64,000 bases of DNA from contig OX637289.1 in NCBI GenBank assembly GCA_951799445.1, positions 48,646,264 through 48,710,263 of the forward strand, given 5' to 3'. The translations under genes were made by a program, and so were the position numbers. The notes below the pieces were generated by a model. The model ran no database searches. It had not been told where the DNA came from and saw only the letters and a list, made by a program, of their open reading frames with translations. Source of the stretch: Pseudisothecium myosuroides (Eukaryota; Streptophyta; Bryopsida; Hypnales; Lembophyllaceae). Of the stretch, positions 31,496 through 45,200 are shown in pieces. Every line of letters begins with the position of its first letter. Within the stretch, counting starts at the first letter, position 1.

Positions 31496-34400
31496 TGTGG
31501 GCGCTAGATTACCCACCTTTGGTAATAGAGCGAACACCGACCAGGTTCTATGCCTTTATCCACATTTTTAATATATATGGGTGATGTGAGCGCGGTCCAC
31601 TGTGCCTTCCAAGCAATGAATCTTTTTTGCTAACGTTTCCTAAGTGTCGTGGATGGCAGCGAATAATTAGAATGCATGTAGTAATTCACAAGGTAACTGC
31701 AATACTCAGGGGTAATGGTAAAATTCTAATTCCCTAACTATCTATCCTATGTCAAGGGTAGACTGGGTAGTTGGCGTCATTTCTAACGTCCCTAACTACA
31801 TAAAAAGGGGAACCCCTATTTTCCTTCCATGAACCTCTAAGACTATCTTGGGTTTTTGAACTCCACCTAGGAGTTCTACTTTTAAAAGCTATCCCTAAAG
31901 TTTCAACTCTTACTCTAACTTTTAACTTCTAAGTGTACTCTAGGTTTTTAGCTTCCCAAACTAATTGGAGAATTTAACTTCAAAATTTAATGCTACCATT
32001 TGACTTTGTTTTGACTTTTGACTCCAAGTTTTTATTCCTAAACTAACTCTAAAATTTCCCTTCTAAAGTTAACTCTATGTTTTGACTTTAACTTCAAGCT
32101 TTCACTTCCCTATTTTATTCTAAATTTACCTTCTACGTATAACTCTAGGTTTTTGACTTTTAACTCTAAATTTTTACTTCTAAAATTAATCCCAAATTTC
32201 AACCTCTAGGTTTGACTCTACGTTTTCACTTTGACTCTAGATTTTTCTACTTCCAACTAACTCTAAAATTTACCCTCTAAATCTAACTATAACTTTTTAC
32301 TTTTCACTTTAGCTTTTTACTCTAACTTTTTACTTCCCAATTGACTCTAAAGTTTAACCCTTAAATTTAATCTTACTTTTGACTTAAGGCTTTGGACTTT
32401 CTACTTCCCAATTTAATCCTATCGTTTTAATCCTAGATTAACTCTAAATCTTACTCCAAGTTTTACTTCTAAATTTCCTTCTAGCTTTTGACCTCTAACA
32501 TTCACTCTAATTTTGAATTTCTAACTTCAAGATCTAATTCCTATTTCTACTCGTAATTTCTACCTCCTAATTTTAGTCTAAAGTTTTTACTTTTAATTTC
32601 TACTTCTTACTTGGATTTTTTACTCCTAATTAACCCTAACTTCCTTTCCTAACCTACCCTAAGGTTTCACTGGGAATTTTAACCCCCTAAGTTAAACTTC
32701 CCAATTAATTCTACTTTTTAACTTCCCACAGTTAATTCTAGATTTTGACCTTAGAATTTTAACTTTAAGAAATAAAAATGTAAATTGATTCTAATTCTAA
32801 CCGCTAATTAATTCCTAATTTTAATCCTAAATTCTCTTTCTCATTTAAACCCCTAAGTTCCGTCCATGATTCTTTTTGGATGAATTTTACTCAAAATTCC
32901 TCCGTCCTACCCCCTACCGCTTAACTTAGACTAACGCGGTCGATTTAAAGCCAAATCCTAAGTGTAATATGTTTTTGGAAACCTCTATTCCTAATCTATA
33001 ACTTTTTGAACCTAAACTTCTAATTTGCACTAATCTTGGATGCTAATCACGCTCTAAGGGCTGATTAGGAAAATAAATGGTAATTAGGGAGAAACATCAA
33101 AGATTAAATAAAAAACTCACCTCTTCACTACCGGTGTCGGAAATAATTTCGTCTACGTCCACGTGTACATCCTCACGCTCCATGGTAGTCTTTGGCTTTG
33201 TTTTGAATTTTTTCCAAGCTCACCGCTTATTTAGAAAATATTACAATTTTTGATGATCTAAACTCCCTCTTTCCCCTCTTCCTTTCTTTTCTTTCTTCCT
33301 CCTTCTTCTACACTAGCACTATTCCACCTAAGCTTTTATGAGTCTTACACTATGGTCTCAAACTTCAAGGAGGTTTTAAGATGCCAACTATCCTCTTACA
33401 CAATTTTGCTTTGTGTCATTCTAATCCTTCTTCCAATGATCACAAGGGGTTCTTTGAGATTTCCTCCTTAGACCTACCTACTCTTAGGGCTAAGTCACTA
33501 TTTATCGTCTCCCTCCCTTTGTTCTTTACTTCCTCTCTCCTTCTCTAATCTCCCTCCATAGTTGTGTACGTATTTGGTTGGTTAGAGTGGAATATGCAAG
33601 GTTGTGTGTAGGTGTGATTTGGAGGCGTTGACTCTTCTTTTCTTCCCCCTCCCTTTTTCCCGTTACAAGTTGGATTTGTGACCCTTTGGTTCCCAACTGA
33701 GTGTATACTGGCTTGTAGGTTGGACTCTAATCTAGCCTCAAAACTTGATTTCTAAACCAGCCTTGTGTCTAAATTTCTAAACTACCTTTATAGCTTGATT
33801 TATGAACTAGCTTCCTAACTGGGCTCCTAAACTAGCTCTATGTCTAAATTTCTAAACTACCTTTATAACTTGATTTCTGGACTAGGTCCTAATTTGTCAA
33901 AAATCAAAAAAAAAAGGGAAAAGTTGGGACCCCGCAGGATATCATCTCGGTTTGGACTAATTTCCAGCCATGTATGTATGTGAGAGAAGTTCAGTCACGA
34001 AGGACCAGCGAGGAGAGCCAGGCAAGGTGCCGGCTGGGCGGGTGTTGGCCTTGGCTAGGGTCGCGGCTGGTACTGCTATTGGGGGCCACGGTCGGTACAG
34101 CTGCTGTATATTGGCTAGTACAGCTGCTGTGCATATGGCTGGTACTATTGGCTTGGTCCAAATTCTCAAATCCACCTCCGAGTTCCCTTAGGAGAACCCA
34201 CACAAAGAATAAAAACTGGAATTTCTTGAAGGTTAGGGCCAGAGCCAGAGCTTCGCCGTTCGGAGGGGTGAAGCCCGAGATTTTTAAACTACTAGACTCT
34301 AGGATAAAATTCCGGGTGTAGGTGTTGGTCTTGCCCAAACTTTGAATGCACAATACCTATCCCACGTTAACACTAACGTCTTGGAAGCTAAACTTTGGAC

Positions 34401-34806
34401 CTTTCCAAGAAGATCTTGGAAACTAGACTTTGGAACTAAGAGCGATGGGGGTTTAAAGCTCCGCCGTAAGGTTGGATTTAACACCAAATTTAGGACTGAG
34501 GATGCTTCATGGGCTCAAAGCTTCGCTGTCTAGGACTTGTTTTAACACACGCTATAGGACTGGCGTAGGGACAAAGTCAAAGCTTCGCCATTCCCCAGGG
34601 AGGTCCACACAAAGAAAAAGACTTTAGAAGAAGATAGGAGGGGACACACTTAAAGAAGACACGTGACAAAGCCAAAGCTTCGCCGTTCCCCAAGGGGGTC
34701 CACTCAACAAGGAGAGGGTTAGAAGGGGATGTAGGAAACAACACAAGGAAAAAACACACGAGTTAAGATCACTTAACAACACCAAGCTTACATGCTAAAG
34801 GCCCCC
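31496..34806 (+). repeat. LTR-like non-coding unit, copy 1 (3.3 kb)
   Basis: Begins TGTGGGCGCTAGATTACCCA with a hairpin head, then 'gtgccttccaagcaatg', a 1-kb degenerate 'taactctaaatttttacttc' tract (about 31,860-32,870), and 'aagtgtaatatgtttttgga' (32,960). A block around 33,130-33,185 follows (gtgtcggaaat...ctccatggt), then a pyrimidine-rich stretch. A tail contains several 'caaagcttcgccgttcc' motifs (34,240-34,690) and ends 'gctaaaggcccc'. Copy 2 starts immediately after. There is no gag, protease, RT or integrase. TG-initiated direct copies suggest LTRs of a non-coding retroelement, but a CA end, PBS or PPT was not clearly found. Confidence 0.7.
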
Positions 34807-37470
34807 TGTGGGCGCTAGATTACCCACCCTTGGTAATAGAGCGAACACCGACCAGGTTCTATGCCTTTATCCACTTTTTTAATATATGGGGGTGTTGTGA
34901 GCGCGGTCCACTGTGCCTTCCAAGCAATGGATCTTTTTTGCTAACGTTTCCTAAGGGTCGTGGATGGCAGCGAATAATTAGTAATGCATGTAGTAACTCA
35001 CAAGTTAACTGCGATGTTCAAAGTGATGGTGAAATTCTAACTCCCTAACTATCTATCCTATGTCGAGGGTAGATTGGGTAGTTGGCGTCATTTCTAACGT
35101 CCCTAACTACGTAAAAAGGGGAACCCCTATGCTCCTTCCATGAACCTCTAAGACTATTGTGGGTTTTTAAGACTCCACCTCGAAGTTCTACTTCTAAAGA
35201 CTAATTCTAAAGTCCAACTCTTACTCTAATTTTCAACCTCTAAATGAAACTCTAGACTTTTATTCTTTTAACTTGGCTTTAAGTATTAACTACCGACTTC
35301 TATTCTATGTTTTGACTTTTGACTCTAGGTTTTACTCCTAATTTAACTTTAAAATTTATCCTCGGAATTTAACTCTAGGTTTAACTTTTAACTCTAAGTT
35401 TTTACTCCTCTATTCTATTCTAAATTTACCCCTTCTAAATTTAACTCTACGGTTTTGACTTTTAACTCTAGGCTTTTACTTCTAAATCAACTTCAACTCC
35501 TAACTTCCAAGTTTTAACCTTTTAGGGTAATTCTAAGTTTCACTTTTAATTCTATGTTCTTATTTCTAAACTACTCTAAGATTTACCCTCTAAAGTTAAC
35601 TCTAACTTTTCACTTTCTACTGTAGATTTTTATTCCTAATTTAACTCTAGATTTTTTACTTTTAACTCTAAATTTTTACTTCTAAAATTAATTCCCAATT
35701 TTAACCTCTAGGTTTGACTCTACGTTTTCACTTTGACTCTAGATTTTTCTACTTCCAACTAACTCTAAAATTTTACTTCTACCTCTAAGTTTTAACTTCT
35801 ACTTTTAGCTTTTGACTCTAACCTTTTACTCCCCAATTGACTCTAAAATTTAACCTTTAAATTTAATCTAAACTTTTGACTTTTGACTTTTGACTTCTAC
35901 TTCCAAATTTAATCCTATCGTTTTAATCGTGGATTAACTCTAAATGTTACCCTCCTAAATTTAATTCTAACTTTTAACTCTAGGGTTTTGACTTCTAATT
36001 TTAACTCTATTCCTAACTCAACAATCTACTTCCTAAGTGGATTCTACTTTTGACTTCTATTTCCTACTCTACTTTTTACTTCCCAAAGTTAACTCCAACT
36101 TCCGACTTTTGAATTTTAACTTCCTTAATTAAAATCTTAATTTAATTCTAGGTTTTTAACTGTTAATTGATCTTTAATTTTTATCCTAAATTCTCCTTCT
36201 AATCTAATCCTAATTTCCGTCCATTGTTCCTTGTGGATCAAATTTAATTAAAATTCCTCCGTTCTACCCCTTACCGCTTAACTTAGCCTAACGCGGTCAG
36301 TTTATGGTCAAATCTTAATTATAAGATGTTTTCGGAAACCTCTATTCCTAATCTATCAACTTTTGAATCTAAACTTTTAATCTACACTAATCTCGGATGC
36401 TGATCACGCTCTAAGGGCTGATTAGGAAAACAAATGCTAACTAGGGAGAAACGACTAGGATTAGTTTAATGACCCACCTCGTTACTGCTAGTGTCGGAAA
36501 TGACGTCACCCCCGTCCACATGCGCGTCCTCGTGCTCCATGGTGGCCACTCGCCATTGTCTTCTTTTATTTTTGTGTTACGGTTTTTATTTATTTTATTT
36601 TTTTCAAGGCCCACGGCTTAATTTGTAGAAAAGAAAACGATACACGTATGATGTTCTAACCCTTTCCCCCCATTTCCTTCTCCTTTTCTTTCTCTCCTCC
36701 TCTTCCTTCTACTCTTGAACTATTCCACCAACCGTGGTGATGGTGGTCTTACGCTTCTAGTCTCAAACTTCGTGTCTCCTAAATGAGCCTCTTACCCTCT
36801 TTCGCAACTTTGCTTTGTGTCATCCTAATCCTCCTCTCAACGGTTGCAAGGAGTTCTTCTAGATTTCCTACCTAATCTCCTAGCTAGGCACTATTTATCG
36901 TCTCTCTCCTCTCCACTCCTATAACACATCCTCCTCCCTAATTTCCTTCCATTGTGTGTAGGTGTGAGTGGTGAGAGGGAACAATTTTGTGTGCAGGTAC
37001 GGTGGTGCTCCGCTCTTTTCTCCCTTCTCCCTTTTTGGTTTAGACCCTAATCCTACTCCTCCTCTAGCTAGTAATAGGTTAGTCCCACATCTTTGTTGTG
37101 TTTTAGTTTTGATTTTTGTTTTAGTTTGAGAAAATTCAAAAACCAGAAACCAAAAGACCAAAAATTGAGTTCAAAAAGGGGTGACCGATCTAGACCGGGT
37201 GCTGGACTACCGAGCCTGCCTACCTGCCTCCCGGCTGGCTGGCTTCCGACTGGTTGGCTGGGGGCTAGTCAAAAAAATCAATTAAATTAATTAATTTTTT
37301 TATTAATATGTTTTTTTTTCCACTGGCTTCTGATGTTGCTGCTGTATGCTGGTCCCAATGTGGCTGGTGTATGCTAGTCCTAATGTTGCTGGGCTGTATG
37401 CTGGTCCCGATGGTGGCTGGGCTGTATGTTGGTTCTTCAAAAAAATTGGATTTCCGGCTAGGCTAAAAAG
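34807..37470 (+). repeat. LTR-like unit, copy 2, left part
   Basis: Same order of blocks as copy 1: TGTGGG head, 'gccttccaagcaatggatct' (34,916), degenerate tract 35,160-36,200, 'gctctaagggctgattagg' (36,408), 'gtgtcggaaatgacg' (36,493) and 'ctccatggtgg'. The 3' third has diverged from copy 1 ('gctggtcccaatgtggctgg' repeats). It is cut at 37,470 by the 9.2-kb element. The continuation is at 46,673-47,556. Confidence 0.65.
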
Positions 37471-38038
37471 CATTACAGAAAAGGTGAGCCCACTAGGAGG
37501 CTCTCAGATTTTCTTACTATTTTAGTGATCAATACTGCTGCCCAGGAAAGGAACTCTGATGTACAGAGTGGCATTGAGACCACCACGTATGTTGTACAGC
37601 ACGGAATGAGTGAGGTCGGACCAATGATTGATGGCCTTCATGCATGGGACGGGTCACGGGGGTGGCAGTAATCATGACCCAAAATGGGCTGCAGCTGTAG
37701 ATGTCATTCCCGCGTGCTTTCCTTTTGCATGCTTTCAAGCTGATGTTTTTTGCATGGTTCCTTTCTGCATGGTTCCTTTGTCTTGAACTAAGCGTTTTTT
37801 CAAATACTTTGCTGCAATCCTGTGTTTTAATTGAGCGGTTTTCTAGAGCACTTTCAACTCGAGACTTTGCTGCAAGGTTCTTGTGTTCTAAATTTAAGCT
37901 TAGCTAATTTCTGAGCACTTTCAACTGGAGACTTTGTTGCAAGGTTCCTTTGTTTTGATTTGAGCTGTTTTTCGAGCACTTTCAAGTGGATACTTTGCTG
38001 CTAGGTTCTTGTGTTTTAACCTGAGCGTTTTCTGAGCT

Positions 38039-38348
38039 ATGAGGTCTAGAACTAAAGTAGAGGCTGTAACTGCACACACTCAGCAAGACCAAAATGGAGA
38101 GTATATACCGTTAAGATTAGAGGTACACTCTTGGGTAACACTCATGCCCGGCAAAAACGGAGGACACGCTAAGGATGTGAATAAACACGGAGGGAGTAGT
38201 GTTGAAGGAGCTTATAAAGCTCAAATTCTCAAATTTCGAGTACAGCCAGGTTCCAAAGTCGTTACTGAAGCACTAGTGCAACATGCTTATATGCATAGAC
38301 AGCTGCAATTGGATCCTGCAATTCCGATTGCAATGAGCGGCTGCAATT
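38039..38348 (+). CDS. Unknown protein, first exon (about 103 codons)
   Basis: ATG at 38,039, open to a good donor (CTGCAATT/GTAAGT) at 38,349. It encodes MRSRTKVEAVTAHTQQDQNG followed by LEVHSWVTLMPGKNGGHAKD and ending in ...VVTEALVQHAYMHRQLQLDP. No family recognised. It sits just inside the left terminus of the 9.2-kb element and reads towards the next frame at 38,715. The exon ends in phase 1, and no simple acceptor links it in phase to that frame, so it may have a small extra exon or be a separate gene. Confidence 0.5.
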
Positions 38349-38714
38349 GTAAGTTGCATTTATTTTTCTAGTTATGTCTGTCTGTCTCATTTTGCAGCCT
38401 CAGCAGCATTGGTAGGATGCCTCGTTTGATCCTATATGCTATTACCTTTCCAAGCACCGCTGTAGTACTGTCCAGTTCGCCAAGCATGAAAGCTTGAACG
38501 CCTTTGACAACAGTCCATCTTCGGATGCATTGATGAACAACCAAACTCGGACTGGAGCATACACTGTAACAAACTCACCCCCGGTAATCCCAGGATAGTA
38601 TGGTGTTAGAGCAGGCTATGATCCTGAGTGATACATTGGATTGCTTTTGTATGTTTCTTTTTATTTTGGCTTTTAATTTGGATGTCGTTGACATGCATTC
38701 TGATATTAAGTACT

Positions 38715-39723
38715 ATGACTGCATACGGTGGAACAGATTTGTATCCGTCGAATTACACAGATTGGGTCGATATAAAGAGCATCACTGGAGTAGTGTGTGT
38801 TGTGCATGCGGAAATTGGGGAGCCTCGCCGACAGAATAGGACACACAAGGAGCTACTGCATGACAGTATATTCTACTACAATGCTCAATATATTCCACGC
38901 ATAGGGCAAGAACGATTTGGACGATTACTTGCCATTCCGCTACCAAGCTTAGATGATAGCGTTTGGCCATTGCCAGACATGTCAACCACTGAGGCATTCC
39001 GAGCTCAGTTTCGAAGTGATTTTCTGGCATCAATGAAACCAAGCACTGGCAGCAGTGCAACGCATTTGCAGTGGTTTGTTCCTTTTCATGTCTTTGTCGA
39101 TCTATTTTGGGTGGCATCAAGTATTCACAAAACTGCAACCTTGTTTGTATTCAAGGACGTTACGTATGAGTTACTATCATCACTCATGGATGATGGTTGG
39201 GATAACAAAATTACATGGGCAGACGATATCATCAGGTGTACCGTAGATAAAAGCTCTATAGTATTCAGATTTCACATTGGTAGGTCGACCCTTTACACAA
39301 ACTTCCAGTTCAATCGAGAGCGACGTGTATCTGGAACGGAGTGGGAACCTATTGATCAAGTTGGTGAAATAGAAGTGATTAAAATTCAATATGAATTTGG
39401 ACAACAAGAAGGCCAAATTGAGGTTGCTAAGAATTGGTGCCTAACCAATGTGCGTTCTGAGCTTGTGTTTGACCTGGGACCTGATGGACCAAAAGACTTT
39501 ACACTTTGGATTATAGAAGCAGGCCTCGCAGCTCACAAGGTATGCTAGCTTTCAATCAATGTTTCTTTAGGTTTAGGGTTTTTTGGCTCATGGCAAACAA
39601 GTTGTAAACATGATTGTGGTTTCTGTTCTATCCATGCAGGTAAACAAACGGAGTGAAAAGAGTCTCCTGGCTGGAGATATACAACCACCACGGAGAATCC
39701 GGATTGTTGAAAGAATCAATTAG
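38715..39723 (+). CDS. Unknown 302-aa protein, two exons
   Basis: Exon 38,715-39,539 (ATG ACT GCA TAC) ends CACAAG/GTATGC. Acceptor 'tccatgcag' at 39,639 joins in phase 0 to 39,640-39,723, ending VNKRSEKSLLAGDIQPPRRI...VERIN and stop. The protein is globular and acidic-aromatic rich (HAEIGEPRRQNRTHKELLHD near the start, then several WD/WA pairs and a strand-rich C-terminal half with GEIEVIKIQYEFGQQEGQIE). No known domain recognised, no signal peptide or membrane segment. The splice-site fit and codon-like composition support a real gene. It may be the C-terminal part of a product starting at 38,039. As an accessory gene of the element it could be a second transposition protein, which is inference only. 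Confidence 0.55.
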
Positions 39724-40338
39724 TCAGATGCTGCCAGTGGCTGATGAGTTGGTGATAGCCAGCATCGTTGGCCTATCAGTACAATACCATTTTGTGCAAT
39801 TGGGATTCCTGGAGTCAGCTGGTGTCTAAAATTGTTGTACGTTAGTACGTAGGCTTATGGGAGTTCAGACTATAGTTTACGCTAGCTAAAAGTTTGGATA
39901 GAGGCAAGGATTATCAATGAAATTTTTGGCTCATCATTCAGTTATCTTTGTCAATCCACCTGAACAAATGAATTTCCTTTCTTTTATTATTGCTGGAGTT
40001 TCCGTGGAAATGCCTTGGTTTCTGAATAGTGGGAACGAGTTTGGTATTATCTGGAAGTCTGTTCGGATCTCGCTTATATCTCTATGATAGGATTCTTTCT
40101 GCTCTTTGTTTTAACTGTCTTTCCAGTGATATTCTCCCTTTCTAAGCTAGTTTTACCCTGTTTTATTCTAAGACACATTTCACGATTTCGACTTCATCCC
40201 TAATTTAGGGTGCTTCAAGTGATTGGCTTGTGATTTTGCATTTGAACGTCAACAGGTTGGATGCTCCAGCTAAGTACACTTTTGAGAAGCCTGGAGCTCT
40301 ACGAGTATAGAGCTTCTCTCGGTTGACTGAGAACAGTT

Positions 40339-40677
40339 ATGCTAAACTGGGAAATTTTGGAGCTCAGTTGTTGGTTAAAACTTCCGTCTGACTTTCAGGC
40401 GACTACCAGTACTCTTGAAGGTAATGTAATTTCCGTACACATGTATCAAAGAGAATACGCACTTATGCGGCTTGGTACTGTATTTGATTTCTTTCATGTG
40501 ACCTATTTTCCCTTGCGAAGGCAAATTGTGCGTGCGGTAGGAGGTGCCCTCATTATTTTAGGAAGATTTGCATTTCTGATGACTTACATACAATCGTGGA
40601 TTACTCACATGTCCTACAATATTGCTAGTCGTTGCACCCTCACTCTAGTTGAATTTCCAAAAAAGAGTAAATATTGA
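40339..40677 (+). other. Uncertain 112-codon open frame
   Basis: Open from ATG 40,339 (MLNWEILELSCWLKLPSDF...) to TGA at 40,675. No motif or splice support. It lies between two better supported genes of the 9.2-kb element and could be chance. Confidence 0.2.
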
Positions 40678-40750
40678 GTGACATCTGACTAAGGTAACAT
40701 TGACCTGGACAGCTGGTTTCGTTATGAGCACCGTGTCTCACCAGTGAATT

Positions 40751-41113
40751 ATGCCTAGCATGGATGTTCCAAAGGAGTTGCTCACTCAGACTGTGTCAAC
40801 TGCTAGCACAATGGTAAGTCCAAAAATAATCGATAGTAGCCTTTCAACTTTCACCTTTCGATAGTAACAGAATTAGCAGAATGTTGATCAGAGATATGTA
40901 CATTTGCAGGGGGATGTCAGCAATAAGACAACAACACTTGATAGAGAGAGATTTGAAGTAGCATGCTTACGTCAAGATATTCTTGACGAGTATGAACAGA
41001 AAAGCAAAGAGCTTTTGGATTATCTCTTCAAAATGGAAAACGAGTTTAAACATCAGCAACAAGAGTATGAACAGCGAGAGCGAATGAACTGCACGCAAAT
41101 TGCGCACTTCTGA
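40751..41113 (+). CDS. Small coiled-coil protein (88 aa), two exons
   Basis: Exon 1, 40,751-40,813, encodes MPSMDVPKELLTQTVSTAST plus M and ends at a textbook donor (ATG/GTAAGT). The acceptor 'catttgcag' joins in phase 0 at 40,910 to GDVSNKTTTLDRERFEVACL and a charged helix (DEYEQKSKELLDYLFKMENE, then FKHQQQEYEQRERM), stopping at 41,113. Predicted as a short, highly helical coiled coil. Function unknown. Its position, tail to tail with the large minus-strand gene of the same element, suggests an accessory or DNA-binding partner, but nothing in the sequence proves this. Confidence 0.5.
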
Positions 41114-42210
41114 AGCGAATGAGCTTCTGTACATTACTCTGCTAGCTAGAATAATGTATATCTGTTGTGAAATTTTTTTAATGTGAACAGGGGACCCATC
41201 TGACCTTGACAATGTCGTCAGCCATGCTCCTTTCAAGCTAGCATTGGACAGAACAGACAGACATGGGAGGAGGACTGATGGCCCCGTGACTAGTCGTCAT
41301 CGATCCCTTCAAACTTGCAATAGGACACTATTTGTCCGTAATTGTGGCGCAATTTGGTGGCATGGATAACTTCAACTGGGTGGAGTACTGTACACATTAT
41401 CTTACGGGAGACTCCGCCCGGCCACAGTAGCTTGGATCCCAATGGACGAGATTCCTTGCAGCCACGATTTACTGCGAAGTTAGCTGGAATTTTGCTATAG
41501 TAGCATTTGTTTGCTGACGGGAGACATTGCTTACTGGGCTGCAGAGTTTGCTTGTTATTCTTGGAAGAGAAAAGTAAATGTTATTTCAGATCATTGAATG
41601 TGTTAGCATGGCCAAGTTTGGCTATTCCAATGCTATAGGGGGTTCATGTTAAACTGGCTCCCCAAGTCGAGTTGTTCCAAATTCTGAGCTTCAGAAGGGG
41701 TGCTGACAGTCTTGCTTAACATCTTGTTCAGCCACCAAAGCAGCTTTGAGCTCGTGAAATTGTGCAGAGTACGTGGCTAGCAACACATGAAAGAGCAACT
41801 GCTATGACAAGACTCCATATGATAGATCAGAAGACTCCATGTCACGGTGCTCAATAAGCGGCATCACAAGGTGAAAACTCATACACCGTCTCAATGTTTT
41901 CCGTGAGAGTTATCTGATTTGGTGGGAGTTATCAAATTCACCAATTACGATTCAAAGAAAACCCTAAGGTCTAGAAATACAGAAAATCCCCATGTATAAC
42001 CCTACAGTGTTATGTTCATTTCAATAGCAACAACTCGTTTGCTTCTTGCTGACCAGTAGTCTCAATTTAAGCTAGGATTAGTATTCTAGCTCACTAGAAT
42101 TGAAATCAATAGTTCAAATGGAAGATCAATAGTCTCAATTGAGCCTGACTGTTTCAATTGAGCTTGACCGTGAATGTTATCATGACATAGCAAGGTATTG
42201 AATCGGTTTG

Positions 42211-45200
42211 TCACTCTTCTGCCAAACTAACCGTCTCTGTAGCTTGAGCTTCGTCTTCAGTGTTGCCTTCAGCTTCAGCTTGGCTAATTGATATCCATCG
42301 TGATCCAACGCGAGTGCGGGTCATACGCCACTCAGCCCAATGTTGAGCAGCGCTTGATTCTAAGGTGCGAGCCCGCCTAACTTGGAGTGTCGCTTCAATA
42401 TCACATGTAGAATTTGTATGCGGTAGATTCAAAGCTACTTCTTTATTACGAAACCTGTGCTGAATGATCCGGTACCAGTGTTCGTGTATCTGCAGGAGAG
42501 CGCTTTTTCCAGAGGTTCCTCCGTTGTGTTGTGTGTGTCTTTGATACGCCGTTTTTGCTTGATGATGAGAATTTTCCATGGCTTGGCATGACCAGACTGA
42601 GAGGGATCCGTACTGATCGACAAACCACGTTGCATGCTTTACAAGGACATGCTGCATCAGAGACAAAATCAACTTGTAAGAACTCTGGACAGTTTTTGGT
42701 TTTAATGGTACGTAATTGAACAGACTTAAATTCAATTGATCTCGTTAGGAGAGAATATGCAATCTATGGAAACAAGGCCCTATGGCAAAAGCATGATACT
42801 AAAGTGTATTTCTTCACTGCAAATGATGGCCCTGCAAGTGCTAATATAATGTAATTTATCTGCAGATTGTGTGCAGATTGGATAAGAGTTTGACCAGCAT
42901 ACGTACCATGTAATGCGTCACGTGTATTTCACCGAAGCACTTGATGAACAAACGGCCCCAATTTTCTACCTTGGACTTGAAGTTATGTCGTTGTTCATCA
43001 CTCAAGGTTAGCTTGCTAAAATATTGCTGTAAGTCATCAAGAGCTGACCACATTTCAAGTTGAGCTCTCTTTGCTTCTCCACCAGACAAGAAGTTTTTGC
43101 AAGAGTGTACTATGTCTTTCCAGACTTTGTCTGAGCCCCCTTCTAGCTTGCTTTTTTGAAAAATCTTGTTGCAGTGGGCTCCACTTAGGCTTGGCTTGTT
43201 GGGGACAGAGTTAGATTTTCCACTCAAGTCTGTATCTTTAAAAATGACAACATTACCCCCATGAGCCCCAGTAGCAGACAGTACCTTTTGGATCTCGTCA
43301 ATAGCTGCAGCTTTCAATGGCTCATCTCTTATAGTCCATACAAACATAAAATGTAAGTGTAGAATCTTCTCAATAATTCTATTGAAAGCATGCAGGGTGC
43401 AGATATGGACTCTATCCATAGGTATTGGAAATATGGGTTTCCATCGGCTCAGACTTCGAGCTCCAGTGATGGGCTTGGCATGGATACAGGTTGCAAACAG
43501 CCCTCCAGACCATGAATGAGAAGTCTTCTTTTGTGCTGCCAAGAGCCCAGCAGCTGAAGTAATCACAGGTTTGTTTCTTTCCTGCAAGCAATAAATGCAT
43601 GAATGCTTGCTATTTGAACCGTGTTGTAATCCATAAAGACACTTTATAGTCTTCATATCAGCAGCAATGTGCCACTGAACTTTGAATGCTCCAATGTCAG
43701 GTACATGTAGAAGCTGGCCATTCTCTTGTGCCGTGATGAGAGCGGGAATTCCTGTTTGACTGAACACCCATTTCAATACTTCATGAGACTCTTTTGGAAC
43801 TTGAAAACTAGCAATTGGCCAAATCTCTCTTTCGGACTGTACTGAAAAGTATTCGGGACTTCCTATTAAAATCGTTGGATCCAGTGCACGATTCATAATT
43901 GTCAGCGATACTCTTTCCAGCTTCTGACCATGAACAATCTCCGCCTCGTCCATCTCCATGACGAAAATCAGCGGATCCCCTTGGACTTCTGGCATTCACA
44001 CAATAAAATATCAACTAGCTTGCAAGTTAATACAACTAGCTTGTCTTGCACCTATTGAATTAGCTTGGTTAGCAAATTTAGATTGTATGAATCCTAACAG
44101 TTGCTAAAGTGAATAATGAAGTTCACTTATTTTGCTTACAATGTGGCAATTTATGAATGTTTTACAGGGAGTGGGGCCTGCATCAATAATTGAGCTAAGT
44201 TAATAATACACTCAAGCTTACAATAGGTCTACAGGAGTTGCAATAATGCAATGAAATTCTGCACCAACAGGTAAGTTACTGTAGCCATGGTTTGAAAAAT
44301 TTGTCAGATCTCTACATTTAATAAATTAGAACCTTTACTAGTTTATTAGCATAACGACAAACTTGCTTACATAAATTTGAAAGAATGTAAAGGGTTAAGA
44401 TATACCTGCAGGTGTTATACCATAGAGTCTGACCATAGTTTTTTGAACACTCTCAACATCTACAAAGAAAAAGTTCTTTGACGACAGAACCAACTTGATT
44501 GGATCTTTTTGCTTCGATTTGGCTGACTGAGGAATCAGTAGAGTATTGTCAATATGAAAATAAGAACCTATCATATCTTCCAGCTTAGAATTCATTTCTC
44601 TTCTAAGAAGCGAGAGTTGGTGGGGATTCGGCAAACATCCAACTCGGACACCACGTCCAGTTGCTTTCACTGCTCCTTTGAAGTCCTTGTAAATGGCATC
44701 ATAACCTTGATGCGTGATTCCATTTCTGTCGCATGATTCCAAAATCTTTGCAGGACCTATTTTTGAGCCGATCTTCTCCAAATAATGGTTCAGCATCCTC
44801 ACTCCAACAGTATTGAACTTAGAAGAATTCATCATAGAACTCACCTCTTTCTTTGACAACAAGTTGGCTAGTAGAGGACCATTTTGTGCTTGAGATGCAT
44901 CGTCACCGTACAATCGGCCTGTGCGTCCTTCAGCTACGTTCCTCTCATGGACAGTTTTTGCAGTTTGCGGACCAATGATAGTTCTGAGAAGTCTTCTTTG
45001 AGCCTTTGCGTACCCACCAGATTGCGACAAAGTAGATAGATCCTTCCGTTGCCTGACTTGACTCCGATAGCCAAATGGTGTCTTTCGCATTTGAGCTAAT
45101 TTATTGGTAAGGTGCTTTAACGATGCTTTAGCCTTCATCAACTCGGAACGCACTAATTGCAGCGCTGTATGGTGAAGATCAGCCAATCTAGTACTCTCTC

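Noticed and set aside
37082..37092. GTCCCACATCT, a near-perfect USE
   Set aside because: No TATA box 24 or 34 bp downstream and no terminator-defined transcript, so probably chance.
31496..37470. A full LTR retrotransposon with gag-pol
   Set aside because: No RT, integrase or protease motif in any frame between or within the units. The space between the repeated heads is non-coding.
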